Positions 48,760 through 61,200 are shown, counted from the stretch's first letter. The stretch: DNA of 64,000 bases from Spinacia oleracea (GCF_020520425.1 NC_079491.1:6311143-6375142); one strand, 5' to 3'. Numbers and translations: made by a program. Notes: generated by a model from the sequence alone, not told the origin.

Positions 48760-49949
48760 AGATTAAATAAATTTGATAATTTTTTAGTGGTGTCAAATGG
48801 TTAATGGGGAAACTCATAAAATTTTAAAATTTTAATAAAATTTTAAAATTTTAATAAAATTTTCCAAAAATAAAAAATTCAAGTGAGGTCAAATGAGCCC
48901 ACATTTTACTAATTGGCTCCGCCAGTGACTCCAAAATAGTAAAAAGTTTATACTTTTAAAATAGTATGTTTGTCTTTTTCATCTTGTTTTATTCTTTAAT
49001 TCGACCTTCAATCTTGCATACTTTCACTTTCGTTTCCGTCCACTATAAAAATCTAAAAGTATACACATGCATTATTTTACCAATACTTTTTTCACGAAAC
49101 CATTATTATAATTTTACGATAATATTAATTTGATTACCAAATTACTAATTAATGGATCCAAATTTCTCTTAATAATAATACCGTTTTTTTTTTAGTGAAA
49201 ATAAAAATCACTATTATATAATGTAACTCTTGAGGTCATTATGTAGAGTTCTACAATTTTTTTTCCCACAATTAGTTGGTTTTATTTTCATATTGCACAA
49301 TTGTTTGATTACATGCATGATTTGTACTAGACTTTCCTAATTAGTGATTTGGCATTAAATAATCGATTTTAAAATTAAATAAATTCAATTTGATTAAACA
49401 ACCATTTTTTTAAATTAATTTCATTAAATAATGAAGTTACCCTTATGATAATGAATTTGGAGTTCCCTTATAGAATAGAAATTAGTATGTTAGTACTTAT
49501 TAGTTTTACTTTGGAAAAATTGATACAAAAGGTCTCAACTATGAACACTTTTTCTTTAAACAATTACACCTATCAATTAACTAAGTTTTGTCCAGATTTT
49601 ATAGGTATTTTGCAAGATATGTAAAAATAATTTCACATAACACACATGAAACTTTTAATGTATTCACTTGTCAAAAAAAAAAAAAAAAAAAACTTTTAAT
49701 GTATTCTAATAATATAACATAACACACATGAGATTAGTATGTATTTCAGATAAGTTTAGTTAACTTTAAATAATATAATTTCAAATAAAATAAGTTATTT
49801 TTAAACATTTCCACGCACAGATAAGCTTATTTCAAACAAAATAAGCTTTTTCAGATAATACAAGTCCAGATAAGTTCAAATAATATAAGTTTAGACAAAA
49901 TAAGTCCAATAGAACGGAGCCTTATTTGTAGCCCATGTATCATTATTCA
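48760..49949. other. Intergenic after polygalacturonase
   Basis: AT-rich. AAAATTTTAAAATTTTAAT words repeat near 48815-48860. From about 49745 to 49922 lies a one-ended copy of the MITE family at 24134 (right end TCCAATAGAACGGAGCCT). No gene. Confidence 0.5.
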
Positions 49950-50442
49950 TCTATACTAATATATTAAAAGGCGTTTTGAAGAATGTATACGTGTCACGTA
50001 GATCTCTCCTTATTACGCCATGTCACCACTTATTAGCATCATGACACGTTATTACAACAAAAAAAATCGAACAAGGATCGAACACCAAACCTCTTTGTTA
50101 AAAGTTACACTTCTTACCATCTTAACCAACTACAACTTATGTAATATCTTTCCATATAATCCTATATATTCGTTTTACAATAAAAAATACATTGAATAAA
50201 AGTGAATGCAAAAAAATGAATGATTACTTAATTCATAAATGTACAATTATTACTTTGAAGAAAAGGATCCGACTTTGTTTAGATTTTTGGATGTGGGTTT
50301 TAATCGGGAAGGTTGTTGATCGGCCACTAATCTTATGTCACCACCATAATTTGATGATGACACCATCTGTACGTGCACATATTTTATAAAAAAAACCCGA
50401 ATAAAAGTCAAAACTCGGGGCAACGCCCGGGTCACATACTAG
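49950..50442 (+). mobile_element. Non-autonomous Helitron with antisense tRNA-like module
   Basis: It begins TCTATACTAATATATTAAAA after an A and ends CGGGGCAACGCCCGGG, TCACATACTAG, followed by T. The GC-rich palindrome about 10 nt before CTAG is the Helitron 3' hairpin. At 50075-50132, read on the minus strand, are a B-box-like GGTGTTCGATCC and an A-box-like TAGTTGGTTAAGATGG. 493 bp, no coding. Confidence 0.88.
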
Positions 50443-50499
50443 TTTATATATATAACCCTCCATTTAACTTTTCAAATTGGTAACCTCCAATGTCTCTAA

Positions 50500-50690
50500 G
50501 GCCCTATTTGGTTCATCATTAGTAAAGAAAAAGAAGTGAAAAGAAAGGAAGGGGAAAAAAAAAGGAAAAAAAATGAAAGATAAAGAGATTTTATTTTCCT
50601 GTGTTTGGTTTAAAAGAAGGAAATGAAGAAATGACAACTTTTATTTTTTTTCTTTCTTATCAAATTTCTCCAATTATGGGAGGAAAGAAA
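50500..50690. mobile_element. One-ended Tourist-like remnant
   Basis: A TAA followed by GGCCCTATTTGGTTC, a Harbinger-like start, then A/G-rich sequence and CCTGTGTTTGG. No right end was found. Confidence 0.35.
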
Positions 50691-50912
50691 ACTAAATTTT
50701 TTATAAAGGATCTTGTGTGAACTCGACCTTATGTATGGAGAAGGGAGCGTCGTCAATGTATGTGTCCAATGGATGATGTGAACTCGACCTTATAATACAT
50801 TGTGTTTGGAGATTATATAAAAGTAAAAGTGGAATGAGTCTACATGTACATGTCGTGTATTTCTATGTATCTCAACTGATATGTACCGCTATGCACTATT
50901 TAAAATAATTAA

Positions 50913-51841
50913 CTAGTGTTTGGCCCGGGCGATGCTCCGGTTGCTACTTTGAATAATTAAAATTTGATATTTTTCGTTAGATCTATATGTTTGACCATAA
51001 TACATGTAGTCCATGCATAAAAGTGAAAAGATTCATTAAATTCATCAACTTTATTGATTTTTTTTTGAATGGTTTCACCAACCTAATGGTACGCAATTTA
51101 AATAGTTTTACTCTGTTCAAATGTGGGATTTGTTTGGAATTGGTGAATTTTGATTGGGTTTTGTTTGGAATGTGTAGGATAATATTGGTTGTTGAGTTGA
51201 TCTTTCCTAAGGATGACTTAAAGGAATATCTTAGGGGGGATATTTCCACGTACAGGATATATTTTTGAATTTATTTAGTGTTTGTTTCTTACCCGATTCT
51301 GATTAGTAGTAGGTTGTAAGATTGTTAATATGTACACCACGTACTCATTTATCATGCGAAGTAATTTTTCAATTAGATTATCTTATAATTCGTTTAATCT
51401 ATTTTCTAATGGAGCTAAGTGATTCAAATTAATAAACATCAAATTACATGTCGGGCATTTAATATAGTTGATGCTTATGAGACTTATGATATCATGCTTA
51501 GTTCATGGTTTTCCTAATGTTTTAATTGTTATTTTCATTCCAATATAGTACATAGGAAATAACAGCTAAACAGCTAACATAAAGATATAGTTGTTTTAGA
51601 CTTCATGTTTACGTGCATTTATAAATTAATGTGCATGAATAAACAATAATTAGTGGTTGGTTAAGATGGTAATGAGAGTTATTCTTCAAACTGTAGGTCT
51701 TGTGTTCGAGCCTTATTATATTGGTTTTTGGTTGTCAATAACATTACATAACCTTGGTGAGTGGATGACGTGGCGCAAGTAGGAGAGTTCTACGTGACAC
51801 AAAAAATTTATTCACAACGCCTTTTAATATATTAGTATAGA
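50913..51841 (-). mobile_element. Non-autonomous Helitron, inverted relative to the copy at 49950
   Basis: On the minus strand it starts TCTATACTAATATATTAAAA (first base 51841, preceded by A) and ends CATCGCCCGGGCCAAACA then CTAG at 50916-50913, followed by T. 929 bp. The tRNA-like module lies at 51653-51712 on the plus strand: A-box-like TGGTTGGTTAAGATGG and B-box-like GTGTTCGAGCC, again antisense to the element and near its 5' end. The two chance frames at about 51000-51260 have no domain. Confidence 0.88.
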
Positions 51842-52243
51842 TTAATTAATGATTAAACTATTTAAATTTTAAATGTATAAAATTGGTTAACTAATTATCT
51901 ACCTCGTCTTTTCAAAATGGAGGATTTGCGTTAAGCAAAGACAAGAATGAAAATAATTGATAATGATTGAAGATGAAAAAAGAGGATTTGACACGGGAAA
52001 GTGTTGAGAGAAAGGAAATTGGACGAAGATGAAAACGGAGGAGAAAGAAAAAAAGAGGGCAAATCAGTCACTCCACTATTATTAACAGAAATCATATTTT
52101 TTTGAAGAAGGGTTGTAAGATTATTATAGCCATTTATAAAAATATTAATTTTCATGTTTTGGCCTTTTAAATGGTAAGGATACGATCGTGATTTTACGTA
52201 GTAGCTGTTGTTAGGTGGCGAGTGGCCTGTGTTATTTTCTTTA

Positions 52244-52327
52244 CTAGATTTTAGCCCGTGCGATGCACAGATTATATTAAATTGTTATGTTTAAATAGAA
52301 CTCATATGTATATACCAATTTTATATA
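52244..52327 (-). mobile_element. Helitron 3' terminus, truncated
   Basis: On the minus strand TCTGTGCATCGCACGGGC precedes CTAG then T. A Stowaway lies directly to its right at 52328. No 5' end was found. Confidence 0.5.
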
Positions 52328-52583
52328 CTACCTCCGTTCCTTAATGTTCTTTACGGTTACTATTTGCACGAAATCCAATGCAATATTTAACGACTTATAT
52401 ATCCATTTCCGTATGTGAAAAACTTATAAAAATTTGATATTTTGAAAATAGACAACGAGACCAATCTAACAAGATCTTACATGATAACATTTTAATGTAT
52501 ATAACAGTGAGAATCCACGGTCAAAGCTTTCATACTTTGGACACATATTCCAAAGCGTAAAGAACATTAAGGAACGGAGGTAG
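52328..52583. mobile_element. Stowaway-type MITE, same family as 8142-8396
   Basis: The left end is CTACCTCCGTTCCTTAATG after TA; the right end reversed is CTACCTCCGTTCCTTAATG as well. The interior (TTTACGGTTACTATTTGCAC, CCAAAGCGTAAAGAAC) is the reverse complement of the 8142 copy. Matching arms suggest it is fairly young. Confidence 0.88.
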
Positions 52584-52699
52584 TGTTAGATTAGATTAGT
52601 TTTTTTTATTTTGCATTGAATTTTATTTTAGATTTAATTTTTAATTATGAGAGTGTTTGTTTTTGGATGAAACTGTACATGCGTAATATTAATAATTAA

Positions 52700-52899
52700 C
52701 TAGTTTTTGATCCCGAGTAATGCCCCGGGTTACTACATTACTCCGTAATAACTTCACATTTAGTTTGATTTCTTTTGCAATAATAACATGAAACATGTCA
52801 TGTCCTAGTGGTAAAAGTTTTATTGTTTAAACTCAAGATTGGGGTTCAAACAGAGCGCCACATGTCACGCTTACTTTCTTACAAACGCTTTTTAATACT
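52700..52899 (-). mobile_element. Helitron cut at its 5' end by a Stowaway
   Basis: On the minus strand the 3' end is GCATTACTCGGGATCAAAAA then CTAG and T. Near the 5' end it reads TATTAAAAAGCG, matching TATTAAAAGGCG at positions 12-23 of the copy at 49950, but the first bases are replaced by a Stowaway-like end at 52900. It carries the tRNA-like module: CCTAGTGGTAAAAG (52806) and GGGGTTCAAAC (52841). Confidence 0.6.
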
Positions 52900-52994
52900 T
52901 CCTCCATTTCACAATAGATGCATAATTTCTCATTTGCGCACTATTCATCAATTAACTTTGAAAACATTTCTTTCACTGTTGTGTAAGAAAAAAC
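52900..52994. mobile_element. Left end of a Stowaway, truncated at the LTR element
   Basis: CTTCCTCCATTTCACAATAG follows TA, a normal Stowaway start, but the expected right half is found neither before the LTR at 52995 nor after the LTR at 63362. Confidence 0.5.
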
Positions 52995-54408
52995 TGTTAG
53001 GTTATGATACATATGACAATTCATAAATCATGCGGAAAAACCATAAAGCCAGGAAAGCATATTATTTACACATAATCATTTAGCATAGTTTAGATGCATA
53101 CACTTTGTTGCGTGCCCTCCCTAGCTGCGCCCGAACCGAACAAGAACAAGTCTTTAGGACTCCAAGTGTCGTCCCTCCGTAGATAGTCCACAGCACGTCC
53201 GGATCCGCCTTAAGCTTGACCAACTAGGATCGCCCTTAAGGTACTTAGAATTTTCGGCTAATGTAGGCAATTGTATGACTGAATTTTTGCTCTCAAAAAT
53301 CACTTTGAATACTTGAATGCTCTCTTTAAAATAATGACCCTAGGCCTTTATTTATAGAGGTATGGAAAGGGAATTGTAATCCTATTAGGATACGAATTAA
53401 TTAAACTAGAATCCTAATAGAATTCTTATTTAATTAATTCATCCTTTTAGGTTTAGGAATTTAATCATATGTCGAAACCTGATAGCTTTAGGATTCGTAT
53501 AGCACACAAACACACACACGCACGCACATCAGCCCACGAAGGGCGCCATGCGCGCGCGCGCAGCCCACGAGGGGCGCCATGCGCGCGCGCGCAGCCCACG
53601 AGCTCGCAGCCCATTGCCACGAGGCCCACACGCTGCCGCAGCGTTGGCGCGCGCTGGGCCTGCCTTGCGGTGGGCCTGGCGCAGCCTTGGCTGGTGCGTT
53701 GTGGCGCGCTGGCTTGTTGGGCGATGGCCCGGCTTCGTGCTGGGCCTTCGTCTGGCAGGCCTCGTCCGATGCTAATTCGTACGATACGCTTCCGATTAAT
53801 TTCCCGATTCCGGAATTCATTTCCGATACGAACAATATTTAATATTTCCGATTCCGGAATTAATTTCCGTTTCAAACAAATATTTAATATTTCCGTTTCC
53901 GGAATTATTTTCCGATTTCGATAATATTTCCGATTCTGACAATATTTCCGTTTCCGGCAATATTTCCGATTCCGGCAATATTTCCATTTCCGATAATATT
54001 TTCCGATACGTACGGCAACATCTACGACTTGGATAATATTTATATTTCCGATACGATCCATATTTCCGTTTCCGGCAATATCATCGTTTCCGGAGTATTC
54101 ATTTCTTGCCTGTGACGATCTCAGCTCCCACTGAAACCAAGATCCGTCGATTCCGAATATCCATAGATGGAGTATTTAATGCCATTAAATACTTGATCCG
54201 TTTACGTACTATTTGTGTGACCCTACGGGTTCAGTCAAGAGTAAGCTGTGGATTAATATCATTAATTCCACTTGAACTGAAGCGGCCTCTAGCTAGGCAT
54301 TCAGCTCACTTGATCTCACTGAATTATTAACTTGTTAATTAATACTGAACCGCACTTATTAGACTTAACATAGAATGCATACTTGGACCAAGGGCACTAT
54401 TTCCTTCA
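52995..54408 (-). repeat. 3' LTR of the copia element (left copy)
   Basis: 1414 bp. In minus orientation: U3 with a TTCCGGAA-type array (54095-53780) and a CpG-rich tandem unit (about 53530-53605), a TATA-like CTATAAATA (53357-53349), then R/U5. It differs from the right LTR by about six substitutions and two unit-size indels by eye. Confidence 0.92.
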
Positions 54409-54420
54409 GTCTCCCACTTG
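54409..54420 (-). other. Polypurine tract
   Basis: CAAGTGGGAGAC on the minus strand, directly before the 3' LTR, the common plant copia form. Confidence 0.8.
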
Positions 54421-57400
54421 TCCTTAGGGACAAGTGTGCATTTCCTAATTCCTTTGTCGCTCGATGCTTGCTCTTGAACATAAGGTAAGAGTTGTCATCC
54501 TTATTATGTCCAGAGGTGTTCCTCGGTTTCAGAGTTCAACTGATCAAATAAACAGATAATCATAGCCTATGATTCATCCGAGCACGGCCATGCATTTCAC
54601 AGTTTCTAGCTCTCCGAGTGGCCTTGTACAACTTTTAAGCATCTCATCCCGATTTATGGGAGGACAATCCCAATCTTGCGATCTTGAGATTAGACTTCGT
54701 TTGATAGGTGATTACCTGAGCGTTGCCTTTATAGCCTCCTTTTACGGTGCGACGGTTGGTCAACGTCAAAGCAACCAGTTCTCAAACAAGTAATTTCAAA
54801 TCACTCAGGTATTGAGGATTTAGTGTCTAATAATTTTAATGAAATTTACTTATGAAAAATTTTCATCTCTTACAGTAAAGTTTCATAGGTCTTGTCCGAT
54901 ACTAGTCTTCCCAAAGTAAGTATCTATGCAAATGATTATGACATTGCCATGTCCACATAGTTCAAGAAACAGAACTACTAGTCATCTTGCATTCTAATCG
55001 TCTAACGTTTTCTATGCGTCCAATTTTATAGAAAACTCCGACTAGGGACCATTTTCAACCTTTGACATTCAAGTTCACTTGATAGACATTTCTTAGTCAC
55101 ATGACTGGTCCTGACAGTCTATCTTGAATATATCGTCAAATTGAAGGGACTCATCATTTAATACTAAACCAAGATTAAATGGAATATGAAAATACTTTTC
55201 ATATATGATAAATGTTTCAACCCCAGTGTTTTACAACCATGGGCCTCAAACCCATCTGTAAAACAGTTCATGGAATTCAAAGCTATGCTTGATTTCCAGT
55301 GCTACCATGTGAGTGTTGTTTCTCACTTGTTGCATAGGTTTAGTTATCATGCTTTGCGAATCTTAATATCATTTTCATCGAATGTTCTTCGAGATATGAT
55401 GATAAGATCTTTTGGGTGTGTTTAGTTTGTGATCTATTCTTTCTAGCTACAAGAGTGGTTCTACGCATTTTGCAATGAAGAACTATCAAGTCAGCAGACA
55501 TGTGATCTACCCAAGTTCAATGAAGAACTCATTAACATAAACAACCCTGTTTTATTGCTTCTTAGGCAACAAGTACTTTTACTTCAACTATTTAGGTTGC
55601 TAGTGATGCTTTGTTTAGATTTACTTATCCAAGCAGTTCACAGATATGTGGAAGTCTTTCCAGCTGTATCTTAGAACATAGAAATTAATATTTAATTTCC
55701 CACGCAACAACTCATGGTCTCCAATCCATGTTGCCATTTCAAAACACAATGCTCTATAACACGTCCTTGTCAATGGTTAACTTCAAAGGAATCTTGCTTG
55801 ATCCTTTGCCAGTGTTTATGCGTGTAGCATCAATATTTAGCATATATTTATTTCCTTGAATCAAGAACTATTCCTATGTACCTTTTCAAGTACCATAAGT
55901 TTTTCTTGATCTCAATCTAGTTGATCTTCACTTAGATCAATAGAGATTGGTATATGTTCGTTATGCCTAAAGCCATACGATACGTTTTTGGCGATCCTCA
56001 TATTATATCATACATGATAAATTCTTTTGCAGAATAATTCCCAATTGAATTCTATTCATGTAAGTTTAGCTCATCTAGTTTCAGTAGATACTAAATCTAG
56101 CTAAATTCTTTGACATATAATATAGGTTAAGAATCTTACTTAGATCCTTTGATGTTTAACTTAGTAAACGCTTATACATAGTTCAGACATCTTTTACTTA
56201 GATTTATTCACATGGGTCGAATATCTCCAATGGAGTATTTCGTGTTTGATTTAGTAAATGCCATTACTTAATCCAAAACAATATTATAAGATCTTTGTAA
56301 ATAGATCTTAATACCCAGTATGTACTAAGTTTCGCCATGGTCCATCATTGATGAATAATTTCAAATCTAAGTCATTAGCATTTGAATGTTATTTCACAAT
56401 AGAGAGATATGTGTGATACACATAGGACCAATTAAGTTTTACGTACTCCCACTAAACTTCTTATATATCTATAAGAATCATGTACATTTTATGAAACTAA
56501 AATGCTTATTAGCTTCACTAAAATACAGTTCCAATTCCCAATTGCTTGCTTAAATCTGTACTTAGATTTCATAAGTTAGTATTCCTTTTCAAGCATTTAT
56601 TTGGATCCACAAATCCTATGACATGCCATGTACATAGTTTTCTTCCAACATTTGATTGAGGAATACGTTTTGTCATCCAATTGTCATATGTACCAATATG
56701 CAATCATTGCTTGAATTATAGACTTGAGCATTACAATTATGCATGAGGTTTCAACACAATCCATGTCATGAATTTGCTTGTAACCTTTAGCAACTAATCT
56801 AGCTTTGTGTGTGAACACAATTCCATGTTTGATGGTTTTTATCCTTAAAACAAACTTGCAACCAATAGGTGTGAAACTATTCTTGCAAATCAACAAAATT
56901 TCAATTTTGTCATCAAAACATTGAGTATGTTTTATGGCCTCTAACCATTTAAAACATTTGAGTCTATATAAGGCCTCTAACCTTTTTAGGGAATCTGGGT
57001 TTCGTCATAACTTTCTTACAGGTCACAAACTCATTAATCTTCATGATAATAGTTTGACTGTAAGTTGTAGGTTTCTTCACTATCTAATAGAAGAATTGCA
57101 TAGTTTCAGTGACTTGAACTCTATGCCTACTTGGGTATGGAACATCAAACAATAGAATATCAATAGCCACTTGAAAGTCCTTTGAATATTCTATTCTCCT
57201 TGAAGCACTTGTAAAGTCTTCTAAGAGATGTCTATTCTTTAAAAGCCACTTCTAAAGTCCTTAAAGAATACGTGTTCGGATTTTCTAAAGAACTTCGAAA
57301 AGCCTCCGGAATGTCCGTTTATGTTTGTTGTTCGCCTCGAAGACTTTCGAGGTCTATTTTCTCCCACTTGTCATTTTGGAAACGAATCTCCAAAACGACA

Positions 57401-60400
57401 TTATTTCGAGCAAACAAACATTATGTTCTCAAAAATTCGTGGTAGAAACAATACCCTTGTGTCTCATTTGAATAAATCACAATGAAACATATATCTATAC
57501 TTGGGCCTTAGTTTGTCGAATGACAAACACTAAGCTCCCACTGAGTTTAGGAACTCTTTAGATATATTATGAAAAGATATTTTGAAATTACTTTTCAATA
57601 GCTTTGACGAATTTGGTTTAGTTTGGTGGTAGTTGAGCATTTTGTTTTTAGAAATTATAGGAAAAGTCTTTATGATTCATCATTGATCGAATCAAGTACT
57701 AATTGACTTCGATCATTCCAACTTAGATATGCAATATCTTATGGAGCTAGATCGTGAATTTGCAACACACAATCATTGATGATCATTCTAGACTCAAGTA
57801 ATCATCAACATGATCTGACCTAGATCTTTATGATTCCTTGCCAAGTGGATTTTATACTTCTGAATCTTTGAACTAGCCAAACAGATTCAAACTTATATCA
57901 CATTGAGTAAATAAACCAATATGCACTCAAAACCATGTGAAATAATAAAGTCATAAAATCTTTCTTTAGCTTTGAACTCTATTGTCTAGGCGTTCTAACA
58001 ATAGTTCATATCTTTTGTTACTTTCAACAAGTAAGACTAGCTTGTCTTGAATTGATCTAGAAATCAACTTTCAAAAGTCCATCAAAATAGAGCTTATGAA
58101 TGTTAACTTGTTGATATGGTCTAAGCAACAATGCCAAAGATTAGTGGAACTCAAATCAAGGGGTTGATTTGAACCTAGTAAAGTTTTTATTGTTAAAGAG
58201 TTGTTTGTTTTAATCAAGCATATTGACTCATCCCGTAAATGACCATTTCATTCAAATAAACAAACAAACAAATATTGTTTTTGTTCTTCTGAATGTGAGT
58301 CTTTCTGTGTATGAAGCAGAAATTTAGGTATGCTGATTATGGAACAAAATAGCCATTTAGTTCCAGCCTTGAAAGGAATTAAAACAAACTAGATGACCCT
58401 ACAACTAATGTAGCATTGCCATGCTTCATTTCCCACTTGTAGGTCATTAGTGTAGCCTAGCTTCCATTGTTTGAGTTATTACCGAAGTAAGAACCTCAAG
58501 CGGTATATGATACCAAGAAAGTTTGATTACTAGGTCACTTTTCTTTAAACATAAACTTATAGGTAGAAACGGAATCGTAAATTCCTTTCATTTGTTCCTT
58601 GTTTTCCTATTTCTTGTACCCTTTCTTATAGTCTTAAGAATTGAATTCTTTAGTGTTGACTTTTATACTTTGTTAGACATGTCCAATGTCACCAACAAGG
58701 TTCTTTACCATTTTAATTTATGTTGAATATTTTGTTTCAACTAGATGATCTTACCAGAAGCTTCTAAAGTTCTCTAAGCATCGATCTATTCGAATGTCTA
58801 GGGACTAGACTCATTCGAGAATTAAATGGACAAAGATATTAGGTTGTTAACCATTGGTAAGGCTGAGCGTTTAAACTCAATGCTTTATGATCTCAAAACT
58901 ACATTGTATTTTGAATTCACAAGCACCAATCGGTTTGCCATTCGACTTTGATACTCGAAAACAACCATAAAAGTCGCTAAAAGAAACGTACATTTTAAAA
59001 TTGCTCACATCTCTCATTTCCGTGAATCGTTCTTGGATTCACTACCAATCGAGGAAATTTACTGTTACCTTTCTAAAAGGATTTACTGCAGTGCAAGATA
59101 TTTAATTATAAACAATAATTAAAACATATATTGAAGCATGCAAAGTCTAAACATTTATCATGAATAATAACTTGAAAATTAATGCAATCATGCAATTAAA
59201 ACAAGTTATTAGCATTTTATTCGAATTTATTGTTCCGGCAGGTGCGAATAAAATGATTCCAAGATCCTAAAACCATTGAAGAATTAAGCACTGTTTGTCG
59301 ACTCAATTCTAAAACATTTTAGGTAAGCAAAAGCCTTTTGCTAATAGTCTAGAAACTATTCTTGGTTGATAGGTACGTCTAAGAACTTATTAGGTAAACC
59401 TATCGATTTTGCCACGACATAAAAGGACTCCTTACTTATATCGTTGAGTTTCACCATAACTAACATGTACTCACAATTATTTGTGTACCTTGCCCCTTTA
59501 GGACCAATAAGTAACACCTCGCTGAGCGAAAACTATTACTAGATTGATGTAAAGGATATCCAAGCAAGTGTATATTTTGGCATGGCACCTTTTAACTCAA
59601 TTTTTAAGTTTGGAACTTAAGGCTCTTACTATGTTGGTTAGATTTTAAGTGAACTAAAATCCTTAATCATGCAACATAATCAAGCTTTGATCTCATGCAT
59701 GTTAAGACATATTTAAAGCAATAAATAACTTAAATCATGCATAAGATAAATGTGGTCTAGTATGGCCCGACTTCATCTTGAAGCTTTAACTTCAAATCCG
59801 TCTAGAAAATCTCCGTGGGAGGCACCATTTTCTTCAAATAGGATAAGCTATAATTAAAAACTAATTACAACTATTTGATGGTACGCAGACCATATTTGAA
59901 TTGAAAAACAACTTTGGTACTTTAGACCAATTACATTCAAATTAATGGTACGCAGACCATATTTTCTATCCTATTTGGGCCATAGTAGTCACTTAATAAC
60001 CTGCAAAACAGTACATATACAATATATACCATTCACCCATTCATTATCATGAATGGCCCACATAGCTGGTTAGTTAAACACATTATGCATCACATAAACA
60101 TTTGCAGCAATTAATCAAGGGCACCAATAATCTACAAATTATTCAGTCCTTATTAATTCTAATCAAGTTGTTTTAACCTTAAGGATTTGTAGACCTAATC
60201 AAGAGTTTATGACTAAAAATGCTCCCACTTAAACCAATAAATTCACATGCTTTACTAATTTTAAACATAAAAATGTATTTCTAGTCTAACCGGAAACATA
60301 CAAATTTAATTAAAATTTAAAGCTCATATAAATTTATAATTGAATCCAAAAAGTTTAATTTAATTTCAGTCGTATTTAAATTAATTCATGATTTTAATTT

Positions 60401-60539
60401 TAGTAAAATAATTAGAATAAATAAAATTTATTATAATTACAATATTCAAAATTAAAATCCAAGAAAATAATTTAAATTATTAATTTTAAAATTAATTAAA
60501 ATTACGTAAACTGAAAATTTCAAATTAAAATTTCAAAAC
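54421..60539. other. Inner part of the copia element without open frames
   Basis: Apart from the RT relic, no frame above about 80 codons exists on either strand. Its position fits old gag-protease-integrase-RT and a 3' non-coding region, all heavily mutated. I see no integrase HHCC or YVDD motif. Confidence 0.7.
56684..56896 (-). pseudogene. Copia reverse transcriptase relic
   Basis: The frame contains NSFTPIGCKFVLRIKT then HKARLVAKGYKQIHDMD and MLKSI, the N-terminal block of copia RT (usual form W-V-K-IK, YKARLVAKG, VA-ML-SIR). Frames on both sides are broken and the later YVDD region is not seen. Its place, about 2.3 kb before the polypurine tract, is right for RT in a copia element. Confidence 0.8.
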
Positions 60540-61200
60540 GATCTAATCGCAACGCAACAATCCCACGCAATGCACGCCCATGGGCCACACGCACACAACC
60601 ATCGCTGGCCATGTGCGCGCAGCCCATGCGCTGCGTCGCATCGCTGCTGCTCACCATCGCAAGGCATCAATCGAACACGCGAGCTGGTGCTCGCTACGCG
60701 CGCCAGCGCTCAATGCACGCGAGCCATCGCTTGCTGCGCTCGATCCATGCGCTTGCCAGCGCTCGCTGCGCGCGCTTGCCAGCGCTCGATCCATGCGCGC
60801 GCCAGCGCTCGCTGCGCGCCTGCCTTTCCCGCACGCGAGCTTGCGCTCATCGTACGAGGCAACAGTATGCGAGATGGCGCTCGCTGCGCGCGAGGCATCG
60901 ACGCTGTGCGTAGCGCTCGTGGCACGCGAGCTTGCGCTCGGTGCGCGCGAGGCTCCGCATGCTTGCGCGAGGCAGTGCGCGCAGTGGCGCAGCACGCTTG
61001 CTGCTCACACGCGACTGCTGTGCCTTGCTTTCGCCCATGCCCACACGCCCATTGCACATAGCCCACGACACAAGGCAGGGCTACTGCCTTGTGCTCGTGC
61101 ACCATGCCCTTGCTCGCTGCATTCGTACCGCATGGGCGACGAGCTCCCTTGCTCGTCGTCGCATGCCCGCACTATACAACACCCCTTAAGGGTAACACGT
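60540..61200. repeat. GC-rich island inside the copia element
   Basis: Made of imperfect repeats of GCGCGCCAGCGCTCGCTGCG-like words. All reading frames are open for long stretches because stop codons are rare, giving Ala/Arg/Cys-rich translations with no domain. It lies in the 5' third of the inner region, between very AT-rich flanks. Composition resembles the CpG-rich unit of the LTRs. Confidence 0.75.

Noticed and set aside
51653..51712. Possible tRNA gene
   Set aside because: A- and B-box words are present but the cloverleaf stems and an anticodon arm cannot be formed; treated as a tRNA-like module in a Helitron.
53465..54061. Frames of up to 198 codons in the left LTR, with twins at 62437-63015
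   Set aside because: They run through the CpG-rich and TTTCCG arrays of the LTR, with repeat-derived Arg/Tyr or Ala/Arg translations; several overlapping frames are open at once.
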